Source: an uncultured Nitrosomonadales bacterium
GTDB taxonomy: Bacteria; Pseudomonadota; Gammaproteobacteria; Burkholderiales; Gallionellaceae
NCBI GenBank assembly: GCA_903934275.1
Contig: CAIZNF010000640.1
Span: forward strand, 1 to 6,032
Direction: 5' to 3'
Length of the DNA stretch: 6,032 nt
The translations under genes and the position numbers were made by a program. Within the stretch, counting starts at the first letter, position 1. Every line of letters begins with the position of its first letter. Positions 1-6,010 of this stretch are shown piece after piece. The notes under the pieces were generated by a model. It did no database searches. It had not been told where the DNA came from and saw nothing but the letters and a program-made list of their open reading frames with translations.

Positions 1-45
1 CTTTCCATGCCAAAAACACCAAGATTTCTTGTGGAGCTCGTGAAT

Positions 46-100
46 TAAAGGGGCCGTGTTCGAATTATTTTTCTAAACCAATACGGTTTTCGCCAGCATT
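46..100 (+). repeat. Degenerate direct repeat, copy A, left of the TA module
   Basis: This stretch starts with TTAAAGGGGCCGTG, continues into an AT-rich TTCGAATTATTTTT stretch and ends with TTTTCGCCAGC at 87-97. A related stretch at 956-996 has the same order: TTTAAGGGGCCAGG, an AT-rich part, and the identical 11-mer TTTTCGCCAGC at 981-991. Copy A carries about 16 extra bases before that 11-mer. The two copies lie in the same orientation on either side of the vapBC-like genes. Sequences of this GGGGCC/GGGGTC...ATTATTT style are, from memory, scattered in proteobacterial genomes near IS200-like/REP-associated transposases, but no such transposase is visible here. The nature of the repeat is inferred. 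Confidence 0.45.
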
Positions 101-179
101 GCTGGTGATCGCACAGATACGTTCTGAATCTTTTTACTATAGAGCTGGCACGAAATAGGTGTGGCCACAGGTGATCAAA

Positions 180-215
180 TTGTTTTGCAAATCCACACTG
201 CTTACACTGGTAAGC
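180..215 (+). promoter_or_regulatory. Candidate TA promoter with overlapping palindromic operator
   Basis: A possible -35 (TTGTTT, 180-185) is followed after 17 bases by a possible -10 (TACACT, 203-208). The -10 lies inside a palindrome, GCTTAC (200-205), ACTG, GTAAGC (210-215), with perfect 6-base arms. The site is 54 bases upstream of the antitoxin start. AbrB-fold antitoxins commonly autorepress by binding palindromes over their own promoter, and this arrangement fits that. The -35 is a weak match and no transcription start is known, so the promoter is less certain than the palindrome. Confidence 0.4.
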
Positions 216-269
216 CAATGTGATACCATGCAAACGTTTAAACGGGCAAGATCAATTCGGGAGTCAATC

Positions 270-509
270 ATGATTGTAACGGTGTCTGAAAAAGGCCAGC
301 TGGTTATCCCCGCAGAGATTCGCCGACTGTTGGGTATTACGCCTGGCACGAGGTTGAATGTTTTGCCCGATGCAGGTGGATTCAGAGCGTTAGTGGATGA
401 TGCCAGAAAAACAAAAAGCGCAGCCGACTGTGTTGGCATTGCCGGGTACACTGGCAAGGCGATTTCTGCGGAACAAATGGATGTTGCCAAATACGCGACC
501 AAACCGTGA
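270..509 (+). CDS. vapB: VapB-like antitoxin, AbrB/SpoVT DNA-binding domain
   Basis: This 79-residue protein has an N-terminal swapped-hairpin AbrB/SpoVT/MazE-type domain (about residues 1-45), seen in the typical pattern SEKGQLVIPAEIRRLLGI-PGT. The remaining C-terminal tail is probably the part that wraps the toxin. The ATG at 270 was chosen because GGGAG (259-263) sits 6 bases upstream and because the conserved domain begins right there. In-frame ATGs at 159 and 228 lack a ribosome binding site and would add unrelated residues. Its role is inferred from the family: neutralise the partner PIN ribonuclease and repress the operon. The stop overlaps the toxin start (GTGA, 506-509), giving translational coupling and toxin dependence on antitoxin synthesis. 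The specific symbol rests on the PIN partner; the AbrB-type domain itself is also found in MazE-like antitoxins. Confidence 0.85.
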   Translation: MIVTVSEKGQLVIPAEIRRLLGITPGTRLNVLPDAGGFRALVDDARKTKSAADCVGIAGYTGKAISAEQMDVAKYATKP

Positions 510-910
510 TTGCGCTTGATACCAATATTCTGGCAAGGCTGGTGACCAATGACGATCCGGTACAGGCTCGCCAGTCAGCCTCGCTTATTGATACCGGCAA
601 TGCTTTGTTTGTGCCGCTTACGGTGACTTTGGAGCTTGAATGGGTGTTGCGCGGCGCATACTCACTGGATAGGCCAGCCATCGTAAGATCATTTGAAGCA
701 CTGTTGTCAGTGCGAAATATGAATTTTGAAAGACAGTCTGATATTCAGCTAGCGCTTCAATACTACCAGTCGGGTTTTGATTTCGCTGATGCGCTGCACC
801 ATGCTGGTACAACAGGCTGTAAAGCATTGGCGACATTCGACCGGAAGTTTGAGAAGTTGGCTGCCAAGGCAAAATTGAAGCCGCCGGTAATTGCCCCAAC
901 CGAAATATAA
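506..910 (+). CDS. vapC: VapC-like PIN-domain ribonuclease toxin
   Basis: This 134-residue protein is a single PIN domain of usual length. It starts with MIALDTNILAR, where D5 is the first metal-binding acid. The second acid lies in the LELEWVLR segment (most likely E43), the third in FDFADAL (D92 or D95), and the fourth is D112 in TFDRKF. All expected Mg2+/Mn2+ ligands are therefore present and the nuclease looks intact. The start is a GTG inside the antitoxin stop (GTGA, 506-509). No ribosome binding site is visible, so translation is probably coupled. In the family these enzymes are cytoplasmic endoribonucleases that cut tRNA or rRNA and arrest growth when the antitoxin is lost. The RNA target here cannot be read from sequence. 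Base composition is lower in GC than in the hyp genes to the right, in line with separate acquisition. Confidence 0.9.
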   Translation: MIALDTNILARLVTNDDPVQARQSASLIDTGNALFVPLTVTLELEWVLRGAYSLDRPAIVRSFEALLSVRNMNFERQSDIQLALQYYQSGFDFADALHHAGTTGCKALATFDRKFEKLAAKAKLKPPVIAPTEI

Positions 911-932
911 AATAACTCGAACAATCAAATGG

Positions 933-962
933 GATTTAAGGAGAAGATTTAAGAGATTTAAG
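933..962 (+). repeat. Three short direct repeats GATTTAAG
   Basis: GATTTAAG occurs at 933-940, 946-953 and 955-962, so the spacing is 13 and then 9 bases. The last unit runs directly into repeat copy B (GGGGCCAGGG). The unequal spacing argues against a simple satellite. Slippage, or repeated use of a small target site at the edge of an inserted segment, would both fit. No function is claimed. Confidence 0.5.
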
Positions 963-996
963 GGGCCAGGGTCACATTTATTTTCGCCAGCCTGCA
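956..996 (+). repeat. Degenerate direct repeat, copy B, right of the TA module
   Basis: TTTAAGGGGCCAGG is followed by an AT-rich segment and TTTTCGCCAGC (981-991), paralleling copy A at 46-100 in the same orientation. It is shorter than copy A because it lacks about 16 bases before the shared 11-mer. Together the pair brackets the TA genes at a distance of about 0.9 kb. It could mark the ends of an inserted segment or two members of a dispersed repeat family. Confidence 0.45.
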
Positions 997-1094
997 TCAA
1001 GTTACGCGGCAAGCAACCAGCTTGATCAAGAAACAATTGGGGAGGTACCACGGTTTATTTTCAAGCCGCCAATAACTCGATTTCAACTTTCTCC

Positions 1095-1127
1095 CTAGCA
1101 GTCTGTCGGGCTTCCACCCAGCCCGAC
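1095..1127. mobile_element. Possible insertion-sequence end (hairpin)
   Basis: CTAG (1095-1098) is followed by CAGTCT and then a perfect 8-base inverted repeat: GTCGGGCT (1105-1112), a 7-base loop, and AGCCCGAC (1120-1127). A GC-rich terminal motif beginning CAGTCTGTCGGGCTT resembles the terminal repeats of some proteobacterial insertion sequences as I remember them, but I cannot name the family with confidence. No matching second end and no transposase lie in the window. A simple hairpin with another role remains possible. Confidence 0.3.
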
Positions 1128-1206
1128 CAAGTCCCAGCTTTATCGAGGAATTTTGACCGTAATTTCTTGAGTTAAATTTTCAGGTTTTCATTGAACCGCT
1201 TATTAG

Positions 1207-1311
1207 CCTCTAAAGAAGTGCCATGAGTGCCGGAGTAGAATTGTTTTGGGTGCTTCCAAAAAAATCGACTCCGGTATCTTTGGTGGTGGTAACTTTGGTG
1301 GTGATGAATGA
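1207..1311 (+). pseudogene. 3' remnant of an unidentified gene with CxxC and Gly-rich tail
   Basis: In the frame starting at 1207, after a TAG at 1204-1206, the translation is PLKKCHECRSRIVLG, then ASKKIDSG and IFGGGNFGGDE, ending at TGA 1309-1311. The CHEC pair looks like half of a zinc ribbon. The acidic Gly/Phe-rich end is protein-like and corresponds to a near-perfect 15-base DNA repeat (CTTTGGTGGTG at 1278-1288 and 1293-1303). There is no start codon or ribosome binding site in this frame, so if genuine it is only the last 34 codons of a gene cut off on the left. The stop lies exactly where HypF-like sequence begins in another frame. I do not recognise the family, and chance coding is possible. 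Confidence 0.3.
1229..1275. repeat. Imperfect inverted repeat with two stem segments
   Basis: The outer arms are CCGGAGT (1230-1236) and ACTCCGG (1268-1274). The inner arms are TTTTGG (1244-1249) and CCAAAA (1256-1261) around a 6-base loop, with an internal loop of 6-7 bases on each side. The structure falls in the debris just upstream of the hypF remnant. It might be a folded end of a mobile element or an accident of sequence. Confidence 0.35.
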
Positions 1312-1651
1312 CGGTTACACTCTTGACGAAGGCCTGCTGAATCTTTTGCCGCTGCTCGCGATGTTGAGCAAAGTGCGCGATTCCGGTCACGGTGCGGCTT
1401 TGTTCCACGCCACATTGACTGATGCGTTGGTCGCGTGGGTGGTTGCGGCAATGGAAAATACCGGGCTAAATAGCGTGGTGTTCGGCGGCGGCTGTTTCCT
1501 CAATCGGCTGCTCAGCGCGAATCTGGCCACCCGCCTGGAGGTTATGGGTGTCTGCGTGTATCAAGCGTGCCAAGCACCGCCCAACGATGGCGGGTTGAGT
1601 TTGGGGCAGGCGTGGGTAGCGATGCAAACCGGCTTTACCGTAGAGGATTAA
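1304..1651 (+). pseudogene. hypF: hypF remnant, C-terminal part of carbamoyltransferase HypF
   Basis: HypF normally is a protein of about 750-800 residues that turns carbamoyl phosphate and ATP into a carbamoyl adenylate and passes the carbamoyl group to the C-terminal Cys of HypE. Only the end of its Kae1-like C-terminal domain is seen here: NDGYTLDEGLLNLLPLLAML, GAALFHATLTDAL, VVFGGGCFLNRLL, then APPNDGGLSLGQAWVA. The acylphosphatase, zinc-finger and YrdC-like domains and the upstream metal-binding His pair are absent. HypF-like sequence begins near 1310. The open frame extends to an ATG at 1223, but that added stretch is not HypF-like. The remnant has no internal stop, which suggests recent truncation or retention as part of the transcript. 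It cannot do the HypF reaction alone. The gene lies 53 bases before hypC, in the usual operon position. Confidence 0.85.
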
Positions 1652-1660
1652 AATCACAAT

Positions 1661-1694
1661 TTTTTCTGTGCCCCACGCAGCAAAAATGTTTTTT
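1661..1694 (+). terminator. Hairpin plus T-tract between hypF remnant and hypC
   Basis: TTTTTCTGTG (1661-1670) can pair with CGCAG-C-AAAAA (1676-1686) around the 5-base loop CCCCA, with one G-T pair and one bulged C. TGTTTTTT (1687-1694) follows at once. This is the form of an intrinsic terminator or attenuator. The stem has only four GC pairs, and the T-run merges with the hypC ribosome binding site (GGAGA, 1695-1699). It may therefore be partial, act on translation, or be incidental. Confidence 0.3.
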
Positions 1695-1704
1695 GGAGAA
1701 ATGA

Positions 1705-1929
1705 ATGTGTCTTGCAATTCCGGCTCGCGTGGCCGAGCTTCTCGATAACGACAGCGCCGTGGTTGAACTGGGCGGGGTGCGTAAGGAAATTTCGCTGGCG
1801 CTGGTGGATGGCGTAGCCGTAGGCGATTACGTTATCGTCCATGTTGGCTACGCACTCAATCGGCTCGACCCGGAAGAGGCGGAAAAAACCCTGCAATTGT
1901 TTGCCGAGTTGGGTAAAAACCCGACATGA
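1705..1929 (+). CDS. hypC: HypC hydrogenase maturation chaperone
   Basis: This 74-residue small cytoplasmic chaperone forms, with HypD, the scaffold carrying the Fe(CN)2CO unit and hands it to the hydrogenase large-subunit precursor. The family signature MCLAIPARV is at the very N-terminus, so C2 (the iron/HypD ligand after Met removal) is present. The conserved His of the OB-fold is H46 in [13 protein letters not shown]. The length is normal. The ATG at 1705 is fixed by the signature and by GGAGA 5 bases upstream. Its stop overlaps the hypD start (ATGA, 1926-1929), so the two are translationally coupled. A HoxL/HupF-type paralogue is a remote alternative, but the neighbours favour HypC. Confidence 0.95.
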   Translation: MCLAIPARVAELLDNDSAVVELGGVRKEISLALVDGVAVGDYVIVHVGYALNRLDPEEAEKTLQLFAELGKNPT

Positions 1930-3050
1930 AATATATCGACGAATTTCGCGATGGCACGCTGGCCAAGAAGCTTTCAGCCGATGTGCGGCGCGAGGTTCTT
2001 CCCGGACGCAGCTACAGTCTGATGGAATTTTGTGGCGGGCATACCCACGCCATTTTCCGCTACGGCATCCAGGATTTGCTGCCGGACAACGTGCGCATGA
2101 TCCACGGCCCGGGTTGCCCGGTATGCGTGCTTCCGATCGGGAGGGTGGATAGCGCCATTAGGCTGGCGCGCACGCCCGGCGTGATACTGTGTTCCTACGG
2201 CGACATGCTGCGCGTACCCGGCTCGGATCAGGTCAGCTTGCTGAAGGCCAAAGCGGGCGGGGCGGAAGTGCGCATGATCTATTCCAGTGCTGACGCGCTA
2301 CGCATTGCCCAGGAAAATCCGGATAAACAAGTGGTGTTTTTCGCTATCGGCTTCGAGACCACCACGCCGCCGACGGCGGTGGCAATTTTACAGGCGAAAA
2401 AGCTGGGCCTCGAAAATTTTTCGGTGTTTTCCAACCATGTGTTGACCCCCTCTGCCATCGCCAATATTCTCGAATCGCCAGAAGTGCGCAAGCTGGGTTT
2501 GCTGCCACTCGACGGCTTCATCGGCCCGGCGCATGTTTCTACCGTGATCGGCAGCCGGCCATACGAATATTTCGCCTATGAATATCAGCGCCCGGTGGTG
2601 ATAGCGGGCTTCGAACCACTTGATGTGATGCAGGCGATCCTGATGCTGGTGCGGCAGTTGAATGAGGGTCGAGCCGAGGTGGAAAACGAGTTTTCCCGCG
2701 CCGTGACGCGAGATGGTAATCTCAAGGCACAGGATATGGTGGCGGAAGTGTTCGAGTTGCGCCGCTCCTTCGAATGGCGCGGGCTTGGACTGGTACCCTA
2801 CAGCGGCCTCAGGATCAAGGCAAAATATGCCGCATTTGATGCCGAGCAGCGTTTTGACTTGCCCTACAATGCCGTGCCCGACAACAAGGCGTGCGAATGC
2901 GGCGCGATCATCCGGGGCGTGAAAAAACCTATCGACTGCAAACTGTTTGGCAGCGTATGCACACCTGAAAATCCGATAGGCTCATGCATGGTGTCGTCAG
3001 AAGGGGCGTGCGCGGCTTATTACACTTATGGACGATACAGGCAAACATGA
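1926..3050 (+). CDS. hypD: HypD Fe-S scaffold for Fe(CN)2CO assembly
   Basis: This 374-residue protein is full length for HypD. HypD carries a [4Fe-4S] cluster and a redox-active cysteine pair. With HypC it holds the iron while two CN and one CO ligand are added. Visible motifs are [15 protein letters not shown] (C36, H39, H41), GPGCPVC (C64 and C67, the thiol pair), GFETTTPP (142-149), and the C-terminal cluster cysteines among C323, C325, C338, C345 and C354. No key residue is missing. The start overlaps the hypC stop and has no strong ribosome binding site, in line with coupling. The stop overlaps hypE (ATGA, 3047-3050). The protein is cytoplasmic, with no signal peptide or membrane segment. 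Confidence 0.97.
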   Translation: MKYIDEFRDGTLAKKLSADVRREVLPGRSYSLMEFCGGHTHAIFRYGIQDLLPDNVRMIHGPGCPVCVLPIGRVDSAIRLARTPGVILCSYGDMLRVPGSDQVSLLKAKAGGAEVRMIYSSADALRIAQENPDKQVVFFAIGFETTTPPTAVAILQAKKLGLENFSVFSNHVLTPSAIANILESPEVRKLGLLPLDGFIGPAHVSTVIGSRPYEYFAYEYQRPVVIAGFEPLDVMQAILMLVRQLNEGRAEVENEFSRAVTRDGNLKAQDMVAEVFELRRSFEWRGLGLVPYSGLRIKAKYAAFDAEQRFDLPYNAVPDNKACECGAIIRGVKKPIDCKLFGSVCTPENPIGSCMVSSEGACAAYYTYGRYRQT

Positions 3051-4096
3051 GCAACGTGAAACGCGGTTACACCCGACCACTCGACCTGAAACATGGTCGT
3101 GTAGATATGACCCACGGCAGCGGTGGCCGGGCGATGGCGCAGCTGATCGAAGAGCTGTTCCTCGCGGCATTCGATAACGAATACTTGAACCAGCAAAACG
3201 ATCAGGCGAGCTTTGCCGTATCCGGCGGACGCATGGTGATGGCGACCGATTCACATGTCGTTTCACCGTTGTTTTTCCCCGGCGGAGATATCGGCTGCCT
3301 GTCCGTCCACGGAACCGTCAACGATGTCGCGATGTCCGGCGCGGTGCCGCTCTATCTTTCGGCGAGTTTTATTCTTGAAGAGGGTTTTCCGCTCGCCGAT
3401 CTGGCGCGCATCGTCGAGTCGATGGCACGCGCTGCCAGGGAAGCTGGCGTGGCAATCGTCACCGGCGACACGAAGGTGGTCGAGCGCGGCAAGGGCGACG
3501 GCGTATTTATCACTACCACCGGCATCGGCATGGTGCCGGCAGGGGTGAATATTTCCGGCGAGCGCGCCCAACCGGGCGACGCGATCATCATCAACGGCCC
3601 CATCGGTGATCACGGCGTGGCGATTCTCAGCTTGCGCGAGAATCTCAGCTTCGGTACCGCCATCCAGTCCGATACCGCCGCGTTGCACGGCCTGGTCGCG
3701 GCGATGATTGGCGCGGTGGCGGATATTCATGTGCTGCGCGATCCGACGCGCGGCGGCTTGGCCACCACGCTGAACGAGATCGCCCGCCAGTCGGGTGTCG
3801 GTATGATGGTGAATGAAACCGATCTGCCCATCCGCGCCGAAGTTCGTGCGGCGTGCGAGTTCCTCGGCCTCGATCCGCTGTATTCCGCCAACGAGGGCAA
3901 ACTGGTCGCCATTTGCAGGCGTGCGGATGCGGAGGCATTGCTGGCGGCAATGCGCGCCCATCCGCTTGGTCGCGAGGCGGCGCTGATCGGTGAAGTGATC
4001 GAAGATAGCCATCACTTTGTGCAGATGGAAACCTCTTTCGGCGGGCGACGCATCGTTGACTGGTTGACGGGCGAGCAGTTGCCGAGGATATGCTAG
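3047..4096 (+). CDS. hypE: HypE, carbamoyl dehydratase forming the thiocyanate donor
   Basis: This 349-residue PurM/AIR-synthase-like ATPase accepts the carbamoyl group from HypF on its C-terminal Cys and dehydrates it with ATP to a thiocyanate, the cyanide source for HypC-HypD. The C-terminus is PRIC, so the acceptor is C349. ATP-site motifs are MTHGSGGRAM (21-30), MATDSHVVSPLFFPGGDIG (65-83), VNDVAMSGA (91-99), VTGDTKVVERGKGDGVF (138-154) and RDPTRGGLATTLNEIA (231-246). The start was put at 3047 because the ATG overlaps the hypD stop and because RPLDLKHGRVDMTHG is the usual betaproteobacterial N-terminus. An in-frame ATG at 2984 would run inside hypD. It is intact although its partner gene hypF is truncated here, so a HypF must come from elsewhere if this protein works. 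Confidence 0.97.
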   Translation: MSNVKRGYTRPLDLKHGRVDMTHGSGGRAMAQLIEELFLAAFDNEYLNQQNDQASFAVSGGRMVMATDSHVVSPLFFPGGDIGCLSVHGTVNDVAMSGAVPLYLSASFILEEGFPLADLARIVESMARAAREAGVAIVTGDTKVVERGKGDGVFITTTGIGMVPAGVNISGERAQPGDAIIINGPIGDHGVAILSLRENLSFGTAIQSDTAALHGLVAAMIGAVADIHVLRDPTRGGLATTLNEIARQSGVGMMVNETDLPIRAEVRAACEFLGLDPLYSANEGKLVAICRRADAEALLAAMRAHPLGREAALIGEVIEDSHHFVQMETSFGGRRIVDWLTGEQLPRIC

Positions 4097-4100
4097 AGAC

Positions 4101-5792
4101 ATGAAAATCCTGTTTCTGACCCATGCCTTCAACAGCCTGTCGCAGCGGCTCTACCTTGAGCTGACCGGGCGAGGTCACGAGGTATCAATCGAGTTCGACA
4201 TCAGTGACGCAGTTGCGCTGGAGGCGGTGGCGATGCACCGCCCCGACCTGATCGTTGCACCTTTCCTCAAACGTGCCATTCACGAAAAAATCTGGCGCGA
4301 GCAGGTCTGCCTGATCGTTCACCCCGGTATAAGGGGAGATCGCGGGCCGTCTGCACTGGATTGGGCGATCCTGAATGACGAGCAGGAATGGGGCGTTACG
4401 GTGCTGCAGGCCGCAGCCGAAATGGATGCGGGCAGTATCTGGGCAAGCGCAAATTTCCCGATGCGCGCGGCGAGCAAGAGCAGCCTCTACCGCGACGAAG
4501 TGACGGAAGCGGCAACGACGGCGGTGCTGGAGGCGGTTGGAAAATTTGAAGTGGGCAATTTCATGCCCGAGCCGCTCGATTATGCCCAACCCGATGTGCG
4601 TGGGCAGTGGCGGCCAGCAGTGCGTCAGGAAGACCGCGCTATCGATTGGCTGCGCGACAACACAGCGACAGTGCTGCGCAAAATCAGATCTGCCGATGGT
4701 TTTCCCGGCGTGCTCGACGAAGTGCTGGGTGAAGCTTGTTATTTATACAATGCACATTCCGAAACCGGATTGCGCGGCGTACCGGGGGAAGTCATTGCCC
4801 ACTGCAACGGTAATATCTGTCGCGCCACTGTGGACGGCGCGGTGTGGATCGGCCACCTGAAAATGAAACAGGAACGCGAGCCGCCCTTCAAGCTGCCTGC
4901 GGCAATGGTGCTGGGCAAAAAACTGGCTGGCGTGACGGAGGCCGAGGGTAGTTGGCGCGACATTCGCTACGAGGAAAAAAACGGGGTCGGCTATCTGCAT
5001 TTCGAGTTCTACAACGGTGCGATGAGCACAGCGCAGTGCGAGCGTCTGCTCCAGGCTTATCGGGAGGCGACCCGGCGCGACACGAAAGTGATTGTGCTGG
5101 CGGGCGGTGCGGACTTCTGGTCGAACGGTATCCACCTTAACCTGATCGAGGCGGCCGATAGCCCCGCCGACGAATCCTGGCGCAACATCAATGCCATGAA
5201 CGATCTGGTGCTCGCCATCCTTGCTACCGACAGTCATTTGATTATTGCAGCTTTGCAGGGCAATGCGGGCGCGGGCGGGGTGTTTCTTGCGCTGGCGGCG
5301 GATAGAGTGGTGGCGCGGAAGGGCGTGGTACTTAATCCGCACTACAAGGCGATGGGCAACCTGTACGGCTCAGAATACTGGACTTACCTGCTGCCGCGCC
5401 GGGTGGGTGCGGAACGCGCGGGCGAAATCACCGGGAACCGCCTCCCGGTGGGGGCGACGCAAGCGAAACAGCTCGGCCTGATTGATGACTGTTTCGGTAG
5501 CGACGCAGCGGGATTCCGGTGCGGCGTGGAGGTGTTGGCGGAAAGCCTCTTAGCAGATGTGCCAACGCTTCTTGCCAAAAAACGTGCAGAGCGCTGCCTC
5601 GATGAGCAAAAAAAACCGCTGTCCGTCTACCGCGCCGAAGAATTGGCGCAGATGAAGCGCAATTTTTACGGTTTCGATCCCAGCTATCATGTCGCGCGCT
5701 ACAATTTTGTCCATAAAGTGCCGCATTCGCGCACACCGCGCCATCTGGCGCTACACCGCAGAATCGGGGGGAATAGGCGTTCTCAAATTTAG
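4101..5792 (+). CDS. hypX: HypX (HoxX), CO-forming hydrogenase maturation enzyme
   Basis: This 563-residue two-domain protein is of normal length for the family. The N-terminal half (about 1-270) is like formyltransferases that use N10-formyl-tetrahydrofolate: HPGIRGDRGPSALDWAI has the likely catalytic H74, and EMDAGSIWAS has D109. The C-terminal half (about 290-540) is an enoyl-CoA-hydratase/crotonase fold: GGADFWSNGIHLN (335-347), GNAGAGGVFLALAADRVVAR (387-406), and HYKAMGNLYGSEYW with Y415 and E425, which seem to match the conserved Tyr/Glu pair of Aquifex HypX. Published work on HypX indicates that a formyl group moves to CoA and is decarbonylated, giving the active-site CO under oxic conditions. 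It starts 4 bases after the hypE stop. The usual family end is near RTPRHLALHR; the last residues RIGGNRRSQI look like an added tail next to mobile-element DNA. Confidence 0.95.
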   Translation: MKILFLTHAFNSLSQRLYLELTGRGHEVSIEFDISDAVALEAVAMHRPDLIVAPFLKRAIHEKIWREQVCLIVHPGIRGDRGPSALDWAILNDEQEWGVTVLQAAAEMDAGSIWASANFPMRAASKSSLYRDEVTEAATTAVLEAVGKFEVGNFMPEPLDYAQPDVRGQWRPAVRQEDRAIDWLRDNTATVLRKIRSADGFPGVLDEVLGEACYLYNAHSETGLRGVPGEVIAHCNGNICRATVDGAVWIGHLKMKQEREPPFKLPAAMVLGKKLAGVTEAEGSWRDIRYEEKNGVGYLHFEFYNGAMSTAQCERLLQAYREATRRDTKVIVLAGGADFWSNGIHLNLIEAADSPADESWRNINAMNDLVLAILATDSHLIIAALQGNAGAGGVFLALAADRVVARKGVVLNPHYKAMGNLYGSEYWTYLLPRRVGAERAGEITGNRLPVGATQAKQLGLIDDCFGSDAAGFRCGVEVLAESLLADVPTLLAKKRAERCLDEQKKPLSVYRAEELAQMKRNFYGFDPSYHVARYNFVHKVPHSRTPRHLALHRRIGGNRRSQI

Positions 5793-5830
5793 CGACAGTT
5801 TTGATAGTTGACGACGAGATCCGTTCTCAG
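5793..5830. other. Short unassigned joint between hypX and the IS30 remnant
   Basis: These 38 bases separate the hypX stop codon from recognisable IS30-type sequence. No hairpin with a T-tract that would mark the end of the hyp transcript is visible here. On the minus strand they continue the transposase frame with residues that do not resemble IS30 proteins and reach a stop at 5789-5791. Confidence 0.4.
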
Positions 5831-5869
5831 GAATCGCTGCTCGCTGGTGAGCTGCTTATATTTCTTCAT
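5831..5869 (-). pseudogene. IS30-family transposase, N-terminal fragment
   Basis: On the minus strand an ATG at 5869-5867, preceded by AAGGAG (5880-5875) at 5 bases spacing, begins MKKYKQLTSEQRF. This is the characteristic start of IS30-family transposases (the K-Y-K-x-L-T-S-E-Q-R pattern before the helix-turn-helix). After the 13th residue the similarity stops; the frame runs on through 13 unrelated residues to a stop at 5789-5791. All catalytic DDE parts are missing, so the gene is dead. Confidence 0.7.
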
Positions 5870-5963
5870 CTGTGCTCCTTTTACTTGGTCGTTTAAGTGG
5901 CTCCGATATTAACGCAGCTCGCCACCTAAATTCACCTACAAAAGTTGCACTTCAGAGTTGAAT
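5831..5963 (-). mobile_element. IS30-family insertion sequence, left-end remnant
   Basis: Reading the minus strand from 5963, the probable terminal repeat is ATTCAACTCTGAAGTGCAAC, followed by TTTTGTAGGTGAATTTAGG, a leader, a ribosome binding site and the first transposase codons. The outer boundary at 5963 is inferred from the ATTCAAC...GTTGCAC form of the end; the second end is not in the window. The element is deleted from within the transposase to the hypX side, leaving about 130 bases. It lies convergent to hypX. Confidence 0.55.
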
Positions 5964-6010
5964 CCGCCCATCCATGAATTTCATAAGATACTAAAATCGG
6001 CAGTTGAAAC

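Larger units (their letters stand above)
911..1222. other. Gene-poor mosaic between vapC and the hypF remnant
   Basis: No convincing gene is seen in these roughly 310 bases. They contain, in order, three GATTTAAG repeats (933-962), repeat copy B (956-996), an unassigned stretch (about 1000-1090), an IS-end-like hairpin (1095-1127) and an AT-rich stretch (1150-1200). Short reading frames on both strands show no recognisable domain. The mixture of parts without genes reads as debris from several insertions and deletions. Confidence 0.5.

Noticed and set aside
3..158. + strand frame open at the left edge, ending TAG 156-158
   Set aside because: It runs through repeat copy A with no start in the window and no family resemblance; probably non-coding.
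45..233. Minus-strand 62-codon frame with a CKQC motif upstream of the antitoxin
   Set aside because: It covers the candidate promoter and repeat copy A, has no ribosome binding site of note, and shows no domain beyond one Cys pair.
933..962. CRISPR-like array
   Set aside because: The units are 8 bases with spacings of only a few bases; no spacers and no cas genes.
1153..1178. TTGACC followed by TAAATT as an outward promoter for the hyp genes
   Set aside because: The spacing is only about 14 bases and no good -10 lies at 16-18 bases, so it is not supported.
1223..1303. ATG at 1223 as the start of a functional short HypF-like protein
   Set aside because: The first ~27 residues are not HypF-like, there is no good ribosome binding site, and the domain left is too short to be catalytic.
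3263..4132. Long 289-codon open frame on the minus strand opposite hypE
   Set aside because: It mirrors the codon pattern of hypE in GC-rich DNA, has no recognisable domain, and hypE is unambiguous on the + strand.
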